64,000 bases of DNA from Pseudonocardia acidicola (GTDB taxonomy: Bacteria > Actinomycetota > Actinomycetes > Mycobacteriales > Pseudonocardiaceae): assembly GCF_012911935.1 (NCBI RefSeq), contig NZ_JAAXLA010000017.1, forward strand, positions 1 through 64,000, read 5' to 3'. Of the stretch, positions 29,537-38,374 are shown in pieces. The translations under genes and the position numbers were made by a program. Each line of letters begins with the position of its first letter. Position 1 is the stretch's first letter. The notes below the pieces were generated by a model. It was not told where the DNA came from. It saw only the letters and a list, made by a program, of their open reading frames with translations, and did not search any database.

Positions 29537-30046
29537 ATGGAGTGGACCGGGCAGCGCTACGCCGACACCCCGACGGTGCAGGCGCAGACCTACGTCGAGG
29601 CACCGCCGCAGCGGGTGTGGGAACTGGTCAGCGACATCGAGCTGATGCCGCAGGTCAGCACGGAACTGCAGTCGGTGGAGTGGCTGGACGGGGCGACCGG
29701 GCCGGCGGTGGGCCACACCTTCCGCGGCCACAACGCGCACCAGGCCATCGGGGAATGGTCGACGACCTCACACGTGATCGAGTGCGAGGCGCTGCGGGCG
29801 TTCGCCTGGGCGGTCGAGGACCCGGCCTGCCCCACCGCGGTCTGGCGGTTCACGCTGCAGCCCGAGGGCCCGGGGACGGTACTGCGGCAATGGATGCAGA
29901 TGGGGCCGGGCCGGTCGGGGCTGAACCTGGCGATCGACCGGATGCCCGACCGGGAGCAGAAGATCGTCCACGGGCGGCTGTGCGAGATCGAGGCGGGCAT
30001 CGAGAAGAACCTGGCCGAGATCAAGAGACGGGCCGAGACCGCGTGA
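29537..30046 (+). CDS. SRPBCC (START/polyketide-cyclase-like) family protein
   Basis: 169-aa ligand-binding fold: VQAQTYVEAPPQRVWELVSDI at the start, an antiparallel sheet (STTSHVIECEALRAFAWAVE), then a long C-terminal helix. Such proteins bind hydrophobic ligands or act as aromatases/cyclases. The stop overlaps the start of the F420-type LLM gene (TGATG), so the two likely work together. Confidence 0.82.
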   Translation: MEWTGQRYADTPTVQAQTYVEAPPQRVWELVSDIELMPQVSTELQSVEWLDGATGPAVGHTFRGHNAHQAIGEWSTTSHVIECEALRAFAWAVEDPACPTAVWRFTLQPEGPGTVLRQWMQMGPGRSGLNLAIDRMPDREQKIVHGRLCEIEAGIEKNLAEIKRRAETA

Positions 30047-31092
30047 TGCGCACGGCCACCACGGTCGAGGCCTCGGGCGGCGCGAGCTGGCAGGAGACGC
30101 TGGACTTCGTGCTGGAGGCCGAGAAGCTCGGGCTCGACATCTGCTGGGTGGCCGAGGCCTGGGGCTCAGACGCGCCGTCGCCGCTGGGTTACCTGGCGGC
30201 CCGCACCGACCGGATGCTGCTCGGCTCCGGAGTCATCCAGCTCGGCACCCGCACCCCGGTCGCGATCGCGATGACGGCGATGACGTTGGCCTACCTGTCC
30301 GGCGGCCGCTTCCTGCTGGGTCTGGGCACCTCGGGGCCGCAGGTCATCGAGGGCCTGCACGGCGTCCCGTTCGCCAAGCCGCTGGCCCGGATGCGGGAGA
30401 CCGTCCAGATCGTCCGCCGGGTCTTCACCGGGGAGAAGGTGACCTACTCCGGCGACCGGTTCCAGATCCCGCTGCCCGGTGGGGAGGGCCGCCCGATGCG
30501 GGTCACCGTGCCGGCCGCCGCGGAGATCCCGATCTACCTGGCGACGCTGTCGCCGAAGATGCTGCAGCTGACCGGCGAGGTCGCCGACGGCTGGCTCGGC
30601 ACGAGCTTCGTCCCCGAGGGCGCGGACGCCTACCTCGGCCATCTCGACACCGGACTGGTCCGCGCCGGCCGCACGCGCGCGGACATCGACATCTGCCAGG
30701 GCGCCGAGGTCGCCTTCGCCGACGACCTCGACGACCTCGCCCGGCTGGTGGGCCGGCGCAAGTCCGAGCTCGCCTTCAGCCTGGGCGGGATGGGGTCGGC
30801 CGCCACCAACTTCTACAACGACGCCTACAGCCGCCAGGGGTGGGCCGAGGTCGCTGCGCAGGTCCGCGAGCGCTGGCAGGCCGGCGACCGGGACGGGGCC
30901 GCGGGCCTCGTCACCGACGAGATGGTGCTGGCCACGACGCTGATCGGCACCGAGGACATGGTCCGCGAACGGCTGCGGGTATGGCGCGCCGCCGGCGTCG
31001 ACACCGTCCGGCTCTACCCGGCGGGTGAGACACTCGACGACCGGCTGACCACGCTCGGCCGCGCCCTCGACCTGGTCCGCGCGGCGGGCTGA
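30046..31092 (+). CDS. LLM class F420-dependent oxidoreductase (Rv3520c-like)
   Basis: 348-aa luciferase-like TIM barrel. GLDICWVAEAWGSDAPSPLG near residue 30 and GSGVIQLGTRTP near 58 are characteristic of the mycobacterial Rv3520c branch, which uses F420. SGGRFLLGLGTSGPQVIEG (about 85) is the cofactor-phosphate loop. The reaction is a hydride transfer or oxygenation of unknown substrate. ATG overlaps the SRPBCC stop; a GTG one codon earlier is possible. Confidence 0.88.
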   Translation: MRTATTVEASGGASWQETLDFVLEAEKLGLDICWVAEAWGSDAPSPLGYLAARTDRMLLGSGVIQLGTRTPVAIAMTAMTLAYLSGGRFLLGLGTSGPQVIEGLHGVPFAKPLARMRETVQIVRRVFTGEKVTYSGDRFQIPLPGGEGRPMRVTVPAAAEIPIYLATLSPKMLQLTGEVADGWLGTSFVPEGADAYLGHLDTGLVRAGRTRADIDICQGAEVAFADDLDDLARLVGRRKSELAFSLGGMGSAATNFYNDAYSRQGWAEVAAQVRERWQAGDRDGAAGLVTDEMVLATTLIGTEDMVRERLRVWRAAGVDTVRLYPAGETLDDRLTTLGRALDLVRAAG

Positions 31093-31121
31093 GCGGGTGG
31101 CAGCGGACCGCGCGAGGGGCG

Positions 31122-31391
31122 TCACGCCGCGGCGCCGCCCCGCTGCGGGAAATCCGGGACCTCGTCCAGGCCGGCCGGCCGGTCGCCGACACCGAACCCG
31201 GTGTCGTGCCACCAGCGGTGCCAGCATCCGGGGCACTGCACGAACACACGCCGGCCCTCGGCGCCCAGCAGGAACCGCCAGTGCGTCTCGCAGCTGCGGC
31301 CCGCGGCGCAGGCCGCGCAGTGGACCTGGTCGTCGCAGCGCGGGCAGGCCACCCAGACGCGGCGGCCGATGTCGGCCTGCGGGTCACGCAT
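31122..31391 (-). CDS. Small zinc-ribbon-like protein, function unknown
   Basis: 89-aa protein with two Cys-pair knuckles: CPRCDDQVHCAACAAGRSC near 17 and CPGCWHRWWHD near 54. It probably binds one or two zinc ions. It overlaps the end of the 79-aa gene upstream by 8 bases on the same strand. No recognised domain. Confidence 0.6.
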   Translation of the reverse strand: MRDPQADIGRRVWVACPRCDDQVHCAACAAGRSCETHWRFLLGAEGRRVFVQCPGCWHRWWHDTGFGVGDRPAGLDEVPDFPQRGGAAA

Positions 31392-31623
31392 CGAGCACGC
31401 CCGCCTCGACCAGCATCCGGTAGATCTCCTGCTGTTCGGCGTCGAGCCCGCTGTAGAGCATCCGGCGGGCCTGGGTCTCGGCGGCCAGCGCTGCGCCCGG
31501 ATCCCAGTCGGGGGTCGCGGCGAGGACCGCGGCCAACCGGGTGTTCTCGTGCGCGGCCATGTCGAACGCGTAGCCGGGGAGGTCGTCGGGGTGTTCGGGG
31601 AGCTGGGGGAGCAGTCGGTCCAC
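31384..31623 (-). CDS. Small helical protein, function unknown
   Basis: 79-aa acidic protein. It begins MDRLLPQLPEHPDDLPG, and its C-terminal helix ends EIYRMLVEAGVLDA. It overlaps the zinc-ribbon gene by 8 bases, so the two appear to be one unit. No homologue recognised; an actinobacterial orphan family is likely. Confidence 0.5.
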   Translation of the reverse strand: MDRLLPQLPEHPDDLPGYAFDMAAHENTRLAAVLAATPDWDPGAALAAETQARRMLYSGLDAEQQEIYRMLVEAGVLDA

Positions 31624-31706
31624 CCCTCGTGGGTACTACCGGTCGGGCCTGCCCAACCAGACGGTCGTGACCGACCCGATTGTGTAACCGCACACACCCG
31701 GCCGGT

Positions 31707-33107
31707 TCATGGCCCGAGGATCTGCCGCAGGTGCAGGTTGGCGAAGCGGCGGTCCGGGTCGAGCCGGTCGCGCACGGCCACGAAGTCGTCGAAACGCGGG
31801 TAGGTCTCGCGCAACCGCGCCGCGTCGAGGGAGTGCAGCTTGCCCCAGTGCGGCCGCCCGCCGACCGACCGCGCGATCTGCTCCACGGCGTCGAAGTAGG
31901 CCCGATGGTCGCGGCGCACATGCTGGTGCACCGCGATGTAGGCGCTGTCGCGCTGGTAGGCGGTGGACAGCCAGACGTCGTCGGCGGCGGTCACCCGCAC
32001 CTCGACCGGGAACGCGATGTGCTCGCCGCTGCGCCGCAGCCAGCCGTCGATCTCGGTGAGCACGTGGCGGGCGGCCTTCCGCGGCACCGCATACTCCATC
32101 TCCCGGAACACCACCCGGCGCGGCGAGGCGAACACCCGGTAGGAGCGGTCGACGTACTCCCGCGCCGAGAGCGCCCGCGCGGCGAGGGCGTTGACCCGCG
32201 GGATCATCGACGGGCGGGCCGCGCACAGCCGGTTGGTCCACTCGAACACGGTGTTGGACAGGAACTCGTCGTCGATCGCGCGGCGCAACCGGCCCAGCGG
32301 GCGGGCAGGCCCGCGGCTGTGGTTGTTGCGCTTGGTGAGTACCCGGCGGGTGTGCGGGAACCAGTAGAACTCGGCGTGGTCGTTGGCCGCGGCGAGCTCG
32401 TCGAAGCCGTCGAGGACGTCACCGAGCAGGCCCGGGGCCTCCGTGGCGTGCAGCAGGAACGCGGGGACGCACTGCAGCGTCACCGTCGCGATGACACCGA
32501 GCGCGCCCAGGCCGATCCGGGCCGCGGCGAACACGTCCGGGTTCTGCTCGGCGGAGCAGTCGAGCAGCGTGCCGTCGGCGAGAACCAGCCGCAGGCCGCG
32601 GACCTGGGTGGCGAGGCCGCCGAAGCGCGCCCCGGTGCCGTGGGTGCCGGTGGAGATCGCACCGGCGACGGTCTGCCCGTCGATGTCGCCGAGGTTCTCC
32701 ATCGCCAGCCCGAGCGCCCACAGCCGCTCACCGAGCTCGTGCAACGTGGTGCCGGCGAGCACGGTGACCAGGCCCGCTTCGATGTCCGCACGCAGGATCC
32801 CGGTGAGTCGGCCGAGCCGCACCGCGACGCCGTCGGTCACCGCGATCGGGGTGAACGAGTGTCCGGAGCCCAGCGCCTTGACCCGGAGCCCACGCGCGGC
32901 GGCCTCCCGGACGACGGTCTGCAGTTGCGCGACGGAAGCCGGAGAAGCGAACAGTTGTGGCCGCGCGTCGGCGGTGCCGGCCCAGTTGGACCAGAACGGC
33001 CCGTCGCCCCATGCCACGACTCGAAGGGTCCCATCCGGCGGGACCCGTGACATCCTCCGTGCCAGGCCCACGAGGCTCGCCCAGGTGTCTGATGTGACCT
33101 GGAGCAC
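31707..33107 (-). CDS. D-arabinono-1,4-lactone oxidase/L-gulonolactone oxidase family
   Basis: 466-aa FAD enzyme. PCMH-type FAD domain: ALGSGHSFTPIAVTDG (about 76-91), NLGDIDGQTVAGAISTGTHG (about 138-157), with the SGH dipeptide that in relatives binds FAD. The C-terminal ALO domain ends GGRPHWGKLH (about 427), RYPRFDDFVAVRDRLDP-like and FANLHLRQILGP. It oxidises a sugar lactone or polyol. Start uncertain: GTG at 33107 or ATG 54 bases in (MSRVPPDG), where GGAGG directly abuts the codon. Confidence 0.88.
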   Translation of the reverse strand: MLQVTSDTWASLVGLARRMSRVPPDGTLRVVAWGDGPFWSNWAGTADARPQLFASPASVAQLQTVVREAAARGLRVKALGSGHSFTPIAVTDGVAVRLGRLTGILRADIEAGLVTVLAGTTLHELGERLWALGLAMENLGDIDGQTVAGAISTGTHGTGARFGGLATQVRGLRLVLADGTLLDCSAEQNPDVFAAARIGLGALGVIATVTLQCVPAFLLHATEAPGLLGDVLDGFDELAAANDHAEFYWFPHTRRVLTKRNNHSRGPARPLGRLRRAIDDEFLSNTVFEWTNRLCAARPSMIPRVNALAARALSAREYVDRSYRVFASPRRVVFREMEYAVPRKAARHVLTEIDGWLRRSGEHIAFPVEVRVTAADDVWLSTAYQRDSAYIAVHQHVRRDHRAYFDAVEQIARSVGGRPHWGKLHSLDAARLRETYPRFDDFVAVRDRLDPDRRFANLHLRQILGP

Positions 33108-33147
33108 CTAAGCTCGCAGTCCCAGGTGTGACGGCGAGGAGGCCGCG

Positions 33148-34047
33148 ATGAACCGACGGGACATCGAGTTCGACGCCGAGGGTGTTCTCCTGCGGGGCTG
33201 GTTCTACCCCGCCGAGGGGGCCTCCGGGCGGGCGCCGACCATCGTGATGGCGCACGGGTTCTCTGCGGTCAAGGAGATGTACCTGGACTCCTTCGCCGAG
33301 GTGTTCGCCGACGCCGGCCTGAACGCGCTGGTGTTCGACAACCGCAACTTCGGAGCCAGCGACGGCGTGCCGCGCCAGGAGATCGACCCGTGGGCGCAGG
33401 TGCGCGACTACCGGCACGCGATCACCTGTGCGTGCACGCTCGACGAGGTCGACCCGGTCCGGATCGGGATCTGGGGCACCAGTTACTCGGGCGGGCACGT
33501 GCTCGTCGTCGGCGCCATCGACCGGCGCGTGCGGGCTGTCGTCGCGCAGGTCCCGCTCGTCAGCGGCTCGGCCAACGTCGGCGAGCTCGTCCGCTCCGAC
33601 TTCCGGGCCGGGTTCCGGGAGATGTTCGACGCCGACCGTGCCGCCCGGTTCGCCGGCGACCCGCCCGCGATGGTGCCGGTGGTCGATGCCGATCCGCTGG
33701 CCCCCTCGGCGCTGCCGACGCCGGACTCGTACACGTGGTTCACCGAGACCGGCAAGACGCGGGCGCCGTCCTGGCGCAACGAGGTCACGCTGCGCACCGT
33801 GGAGATGCTGGGGGAGTACGAGCCGGCCGGCTACATCGGCCGGATCAGTCCGACGCCGCTGCTGCTCGTCGTCGCCCGGGAGGACGTCCTCACCCCCACC
33901 CATCTCGCCATCGACGCCTACGAGCGGGCCCGGGAGCCGAAGAAGCTCGTGATCCTGCCGGGCGGGCATTTCGATGCCTACGTGAAGGGGTTCGAGGGCG
34001 CGAGCGCGGCGGCCCGGGACTGGTTCGTCGAGCACCTGCTGGTCTGA
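33148..34047 (+). CDS. Alpha/beta hydrolase
   Basis: 299-aa hydrolase. IVMAHGFSAVKEMYLDSFAE (oxyanion HG), nucleophile elbow WGTSYSGGH (about 110), Asp in REDVLTP (about 249) and His in LPGGHFDAY (about 273) form a complete Ser-Asp-His triad. Similar to YcjY/acetylxylan-esterase-like hydrolases; substrate unknown. A gaggagg site precedes the ATG. The stop codon is followed after 2 bases by an 18-bp perfect palindrome. Confidence 0.88.
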   Translation: MNRRDIEFDAEGVLLRGWFYPAEGASGRAPTIVMAHGFSAVKEMYLDSFAEVFADAGLNALVFDNRNFGASDGVPRQEIDPWAQVRDYRHAITCACTLDEVDPVRIGIWGTSYSGGHVLVVGAIDRRVRAVVAQVPLVSGSANVGELVRSDFRAGFREMFDADRAARFAGDPPAMVPVVDADPLAPSALPTPDSYTWFTETGKTRAPSWRNEVTLRTVEMLGEYEPAGYIGRISPTPLLLVVAREDVLTPTHLAIDAYERAREPKKLVILPGGHFDAYVKGFEGASAAARDWFVEHLLV

Positions 34048-34049
34048 CC

Positions 34050-34067
34050 GCGGTTCAGCTGAACCGC
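34050..34067. repeat. 18-bp palindrome gcggttcagctgaaccgc, copy 1
   Basis: Perfect self-complementary sequence right after the hydrolase stop; could fold as a terminator stem. The identical 18 bases plus the following ccg recur inside the DUF222 gene at 38903-38920. Confidence 0.7.
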
Positions 34068-34079
34068 CCGGTGTGGCCC

Positions 34080-34122
34080 TTGACACACTTGTCGCCGGCT
34101 GTTGGACTGCTGGCATGCTAGC
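34080..34122 (+). promoter_or_regulatory. Possible promoter and operator of the HGD-like operon
   Basis: ttgaca at 34080-34085 and the imperfect palindrome gctggcatgctagc at 34109-34122 lie upstream of the ATG at 34147. No good -10 hexamer is seen at 17 bases. Weak evidence. Confidence 0.3.
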
Positions 34123-34146
34123 GGGCCAGATCGGGGGGTAGTCACG

Positions 34147-35289
34147 ATGGAGATCAGGTTTGCCAAGGGCGTCACCTCCCGGCAGGGGCGGACCGGCTGG
34201 CCGGAGGGGACCGTCGAGGACGAGCACGGCCGCGGCGGGTTCTTCGGTGAGGTCTCGATGCTCTACCGGTCGCACCCGCCGACGCGCTGGACCCGCATCG
34301 AGGGCGACCTCAAACCGCGGGCCATGAACTCCCTGCGGGTGCAGCCGACCGACCAGATCGACCCGGCCGGCATCCCGGAACGGATCCTGCACAACCCCGA
34401 CGTGCACCTCTACGTCTCCCGGCGCCGCGAGCCCATGTCGTACTACATGCGCAACGCCGACGGCGACGAGATCCACTTCGTGCACGAGGGCCGGGGCACC
34501 GTGGAGACCGACTACGGCCCGCTGCCCTACGAGACCGGGGACTACGTCGTCATCCCCAAGGGCACCAACTACCGCGTCGTCCCGGACGTGCCGGACAACT
34601 TCTTCCTGATCATCGAGTCGCGCACGGGCCCGGTCGGCTTCCCGGACCGCGGCATGTTCGGCCAGCACGTGCCGTTCGACTTCGCGCTGCTGCACGCCCC
34701 GGACCCGCAACCCGCGCCGCCGGAGACCGAGCCCCGCGAGTACGAGATCCGGATCAAGCGCGCCGACCGGTGGACGCGCGTCTACCACGACTTCTGCCCG
34801 CTCGACGTCGTCGGCTGGACCGGCAACCTGTGCGTCTACAAGCTCAACGTGCGCGACCTGCGCGGGCCGTCGTCGGACCGCACCCACCTGCCGCCGGTCA
34901 GCTACGCGACGTTCCAGTGCCCCGGGTTCTGGGTGGTCACGTTCCAGCCCAAACCGTTCGAGACCGCGCCGGACGCCGTGCGGGTGCCCAGCTACCACCG
35001 CAACGTCGACTACGACGAGGTCATCTTCACCCACTCCGGCCGGCTGATGTCGCGCTCGGAGGAGTTGGGCACGGGAACGGTCACGCTGCACCCGGCCGGT
35101 ATCCACCACGGCCCGAACCCGAAGGCGTTCGAGGCTGCGGAGAAGCTGGACCGGATGGAGGCCTATCTCGTCAACGTCGACTCGGAGAAGCCGCTGGCGT
35201 GGACCCAGGCGTTCATCGACGCCGAGGACCCGGACTACTGGGCGACGTTCTCCGACCAGGCGGTCCGGGTCGACGGCGGCCGCGCATGA
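34147..35289 (+). CDS. Homogentisate 1,2-dioxygenase-like ring-cleaving dioxygenase
   Basis: 380-aa double-cupin protein, shorter than true homogentisate dioxygenases (about 430-450) and lacking their N-terminal FGNHH. The three Fe(II) ligands are still readable: His in PSYHRNVDYDE (about 282), Glu in the same segment (about 288), and His in GIHHGPNPKA (about 318). It therefore likely cleaves an aromatic ring, but the substrate probably differs from homogentisate. gggggta precedes the ATG. Its stop overlaps the next hydrolase start by 4 bases. Confidence 0.82.
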   Translation: MEIRFAKGVTSRQGRTGWPEGTVEDEHGRGGFFGEVSMLYRSHPPTRWTRIEGDLKPRAMNSLRVQPTDQIDPAGIPERILHNPDVHLYVSRRREPMSYYMRNADGDEIHFVHEGRGTVETDYGPLPYETGDYVVIPKGTNYRVVPDVPDNFFLIIESRTGPVGFPDRGMFGQHVPFDFALLHAPDPQPAPPETEPREYEIRIKRADRWTRVYHDFCPLDVVGWTGNLCVYKLNVRDLRGPSSDRTHLPPVSYATFQCPGFWVVTFQPKPFETAPDAVRVPSYHRNVDYDEVIFTHSGRLMSRSEELGTGTVTLHPAGIHHGPNPKAFEAAEKLDRMEAYLVNVDSEKPLAWTQAFIDAEDPDYWATFSDQAVRVDGGRA

Positions 35290-36590
35290 CCGTGGGCGGC
35301 GCCCGTCCGGAGGACAACCAGACCGACACCTACCTCAAGCGCACCCGGTACACCACGTTCTCGTCGCTGCCGGCGGGTTGCGCGGCCGAGATGATCAGTC
35401 TGTTCGCCACCGACGGCGCCGAGACCCGCGGCATGCTCTACGCCCCGGCGGGCGCGTCGCGGACCGTCGTGTGCTTCTCCCACCCGCGCGTCGACGTGCA
35501 GCGCCACTTCCAGATCCGGCACTTCCTCGACGCCGGGTACGCGGTGTTCGCGCACAACAGCCGCTGGCTGGGCAACGACGTCGCGACCACGCACGAGCAC
35601 CTGCTGCTCGACATCGCCGGCGCGCTGCGACACCTGCGCGGCGAACGGGGTTTCGGATCCGTCGTGCTGCTGGGCACCAGTGGTGGCGGCTCGCTCTACG
35701 GCTTCTACCAGGCCCAGGCCGCGACCCCGCCGCAGCAGCGGCTGCGCGACCTGCCCTCGGGCGAGCCGATCGACCTGCCCGGCGAGGACATGCCGGTCGC
35801 CGACGGGATCATCCTGTCCGCGGCGCACACCGGCCAGGGTGCGCTGCTGGGCCGGATCATCGACCCGTCGGTCGTCGACGAGGCCGACCCGATCGCCGTC
35901 GATCCCGCACGGGACATGTTCGACCCGGCCAACGGGTTCCGGGAGCGCCCGGCACAGAGCCGCTACAGCGCGGAGTTCCTCACCGCCTACCGAGCGGCCC
36001 AGCACGAGCGGGTGCGCCGACTCGACGCGATGGCCCGGGCCGCCGTCGCCGAGCAGCGCCGCTACCGGGACATGCTGGCCGAGCCCGGCGCCGAGCAGCT
36101 CTCCACCAGGGCGAAGGCGGAGATCCGCCGCCGCGCGGTGGCCGCGAAGTACATGGTCGTGTACCGGACCACGGCCAACCCGGCCTACCTGGACCTGCGG
36201 ATCGAGCCCAGCGACCGGGTGCAGGGCGGCATCTGGTCGGCTCAGCCCGAGATGGACAACTTCGGCGAGTGGGGGCTGGCCCGGCTCGTCACTCCACGGG
36301 CCTGGCTGAGCACCTGGTCGGCGATCTCGTCGCGGGCCCGCCTGGTCGACAACGCGGCGGCACTCGACATCCCGTGCCTGGTCACCACCGGCACCGCCGA
36401 CCGCGACATCTACCCGTCCGACAGCCGGGCGATCCACGACGCCGTCCCGCACGCGGACAAGTCGCTCGTGATGATCGAGGGCGCGGACCACTACCTGTTG
36501 CCGTCGGGGGAGCGGGGCGCCGGCCGGGACACCCGCGCCGAGGCGGCCGACCACGTCCAGAAGTGGATGCGGGAGCGCTTCGAGGCCTGA
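35286..36590 (+). CDS. Alpha/beta hydrolase, possible ring-cleavage product hydrolase
   Basis: 434-aa hydrolase with VVCFSHPRVDVQRHFQIRH (oxyanion region), nucleophile elbow LGTSGGGSLYG (about 119), Asp in TGTADRDIYPSD (about 372) and His in IEGADHYLLPSG (about 400). A large helical insertion of about 200 residues lies between nucleophile and Asp. Coupled by ATGA to the dioxygenase upstream and followed after 32 bases by an LLM monooxygenase. A role in hydrolysing the ring-opened product is inference. Confidence 0.82.
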   Translation: MTVGGARPEDNQTDTYLKRTRYTTFSSLPAGCAAEMISLFATDGAETRGMLYAPAGASRTVVCFSHPRVDVQRHFQIRHFLDAGYAVFAHNSRWLGNDVATTHEHLLLDIAGALRHLRGERGFGSVVLLGTSGGGSLYGFYQAQAATPPQQRLRDLPSGEPIDLPGEDMPVADGIILSAAHTGQGALLGRIIDPSVVDEADPIAVDPARDMFDPANGFRERPAQSRYSAEFLTAYRAAQHERVRRLDAMARAAVAEQRRYRDMLAEPGAEQLSTRAKAEIRRRAVAAKYMVVYRTTANPAYLDLRIEPSDRVQGGIWSAQPEMDNFGEWGLARLVTPRAWLSTWSAISSRARLVDNAAALDIPCLVTTGTADRDIYPSDSRAIHDAVPHADKSLVMIEGADHYLLPSGERGAGRDTRAEAADHVQKWMRERFEA

Positions 36591-36622
36591 TCACCGCGCA
36601 CGCGGAGACGAAGGAGTCACCC

Positions 36623-37672
36623 ATGCGGTTCGGGATGCTCAGCATCTGCGACAACGACCCCGCCCAGCGGTCCAACCAGCAGTTCTACGCCGAACTGCTG
36701 GACCAGATCGTGCTCGCCGAGGAACTCGGCTACGAGGACTTCTGGATCGCCGAACACCACTACAGCAACTACGGCGTCGTGCCCTCACCGGCCGTGCTGC
36801 TGTCCGCCGCGGCCGCCCGCACCAGCCGGATCGGGCTGGGCTGCGGGGTCAGCATCCTGCCCTTCCACGACCCCGTGCAGGTGGCCGAGGACTACGCGAT
36901 GGTCGACCTGATCAGCAACGGCCGGCTGGTCTTCGGAGCCGGCCGCGGCTTCCTCATCCACGAGTACGAGGGCTTCCGCATCCGTGACCAGGACGAGAGC
37001 CGCGAGCGCTTCGACGAGTCGCTCGACATCATCCGGAAGGCTTGGACGGGGGAGCGGTTCAGCTATCACGGCACGTACTACCGGGTCGACGACGTGCGGA
37101 TCAACGTGCTGCCCGTGAAGCCACCGCCGATGTACATGGCGGCGCTGAGCCCGTCGAGCTTCGAGCGGGCTGCGGCGCTCGGCATCCCGGTGGCCGGGGT
37201 CAGCGCGACGCTGCGCACGATGGACCGGATCGAAGAACGCATCGGCACGTTCAAGCGGTTGTGGGCCGAAGCCGGCCGCGACGCGTCGACGGTCGACGTT
37301 CCGATGACCTGGTACACGTTCGTCGTGCCGTCCAAGGACCGGGCGTACTCCGACGGCGGCCGGCAGCTCATCGACTACTACCGCAGCATCGGCAGCGTGT
37401 TCGATCCCCGGCGCATCAACGACCCGGAGGGCCGCAAGGTCTACGAGGAGCTCTACGCGTGGAACAACACGGTCACCTGGGAGCACATCGAGAACAACAC
37501 CGACGTCGCGATGATCGGTGACCCGGAGACGGTGATCGCCAAGCTGGAGAAGGCGCGCGCGGCAGGCGTGGAGAAGGTGCACTGCTTCATGAACTTCGGC
37601 AACCGCCCGCACGCCCAGGTGGCCGCGTCCATGGAACTGTTCGCGAAGGAGGTCATGCCGGCGCTGCGGTGA
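36623..37672 (+). CDS. LLM class flavin-dependent oxidoreductase
   Basis: 349-aa luciferase-like monooxygenase. DFWIAEHHYSNYGVVPSPAVL (about 37) is the LuxA-type flavin/active-site segment with His-His. GCGVSILPFHDPVQVAEDYA (about 73) and FGAGRGFLIHEYEGF (about 103) follow. It probably uses FMNH2 and oxygen to hydroxylate or cleave. aaggag precedes the ATG. Third gene of the operon with the HGD-like dioxygenase and the hydrolase. Confidence 0.9.
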   Translation: MRFGMLSICDNDPAQRSNQQFYAELLDQIVLAEELGYEDFWIAEHHYSNYGVVPSPAVLLSAAAARTSRIGLGCGVSILPFHDPVQVAEDYAMVDLISNGRLVFGAGRGFLIHEYEGFRIRDQDESRERFDESLDIIRKAWTGERFSYHGTYYRVDDVRINVLPVKPPPMYMAALSPSSFERAAALGIPVAGVSATLRTMDRIEERIGTFKRLWAEAGRDASTVDVPMTWYTFVVPSKDRAYSDGGRQLIDYYRSIGSVFDPRRINDPEGRKVYEELYAWNNTVTWEHIENNTDVAMIGDPETVIAKLEKARAAGVEKVHCFMNFGNRPHAQVAASMELFAKEVMPALR

Positions 37673-37678
37673 GGGCGG

Positions 37679-38278
37679 TCACGAGCGGGGGATCGGCGCG
37701 TTCCACCGCCGCCACAGCGCGAGGATGCGCAGGGCGGCGACGAGCGCGGCGCCGACCAGGGTGACCGGGACCGGTGGCAGCCCGAGCCGGTTCCCGGCGA
37801 CCACCACGCCGGCCCCGGCCGCCGCGGCCAGCGCGTAGATCTCGCGGCGCAGCACCAGCGGGATCTCGTTGAGCAGCACGTCGCGCAGCACGCCGCCGCC
37901 GATCCCGGTGATCACGCCGATCAGCCCGGCGGTGACGACCGGAGCGGCGGCGTCCAGCGCGACGGCGGTGCCGGTGGTGGCGAACAGCGCGAGCCCGAGC
38001 GCGTCGGCGAGTTGCACACCGCGGCGCAACCGGGCGACGGTCGGATGGAACCGGAACACGATCAGCGCGACGACCAGCGGTGTGAGCAGGTAGGGCCACT
38101 GCCGCAGGGTGGTCGGCGGGGTGATGCCGAGCAGCACGTCACGGGTCACCCCGCCGCCGAGCGCGGTCACGGCGGCCAGCACGACGACGCCGAACACGTC
38201 CAGTCGGGAGTGCACCGCGGCGAGCGCCCCCGAAGCGGCGAACACTGCGACCCCGAGCAGGTCGAGCAGCACGATCAC
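37679..38278 (-). CDS. TRIC channel family (UPF0126) membrane protein
   Basis: 199-aa protein with seven hydrophobic helices in two related repeats. Each repeat has the glycine signature: TALGGGVTRDVLLG (about 39) and TGIGGGVLRDVLLNE (about 124). Bacterial TRIC proteins are trimeric monovalent-cation channels. It converges with the LLM gene with only 6 bases between stops. Confidence 0.92.
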   Translation of the reverse strand: MIVLLDLLGVAVFAASGALAAVHSRLDVFGVVVLAAVTALGGGVTRDVLLGITPPTTLRQWPYLLTPLVVALIVFRFHPTVARLRRGVQLADALGLALFATTGTAVALDAAAPVVTAGLIGVITGIGGGVLRDVLLNEIPLVLRREIYALAAAAGAGVVVAGNRLGLPPVPVTLVGAALVAALRILALWRRWNAPIPRS

Positions 38279-38360
38279 ACGGGGAGGGTAGCCCGGTGCT
38301 CGGAGGGGCAGACCTGGTTGCGCGCACCTGCGCCGGACTGTCGGAGGCGTCCGACATCAT

Positions 38361-38374
38361 CGAACGTATGTTCG
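38361..38374. promoter_or_regulatory. LexA/SOS box (cgaacgtatgttcg)
   Basis: Exact match to the actinobacterial SOS consensus CGAACRNRYGTTYG, also a near-perfect palindrome. It overlaps the likely ATG of the DUF222/HNH gene (ATG 38368 is inside the box). Confidence 0.75.
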
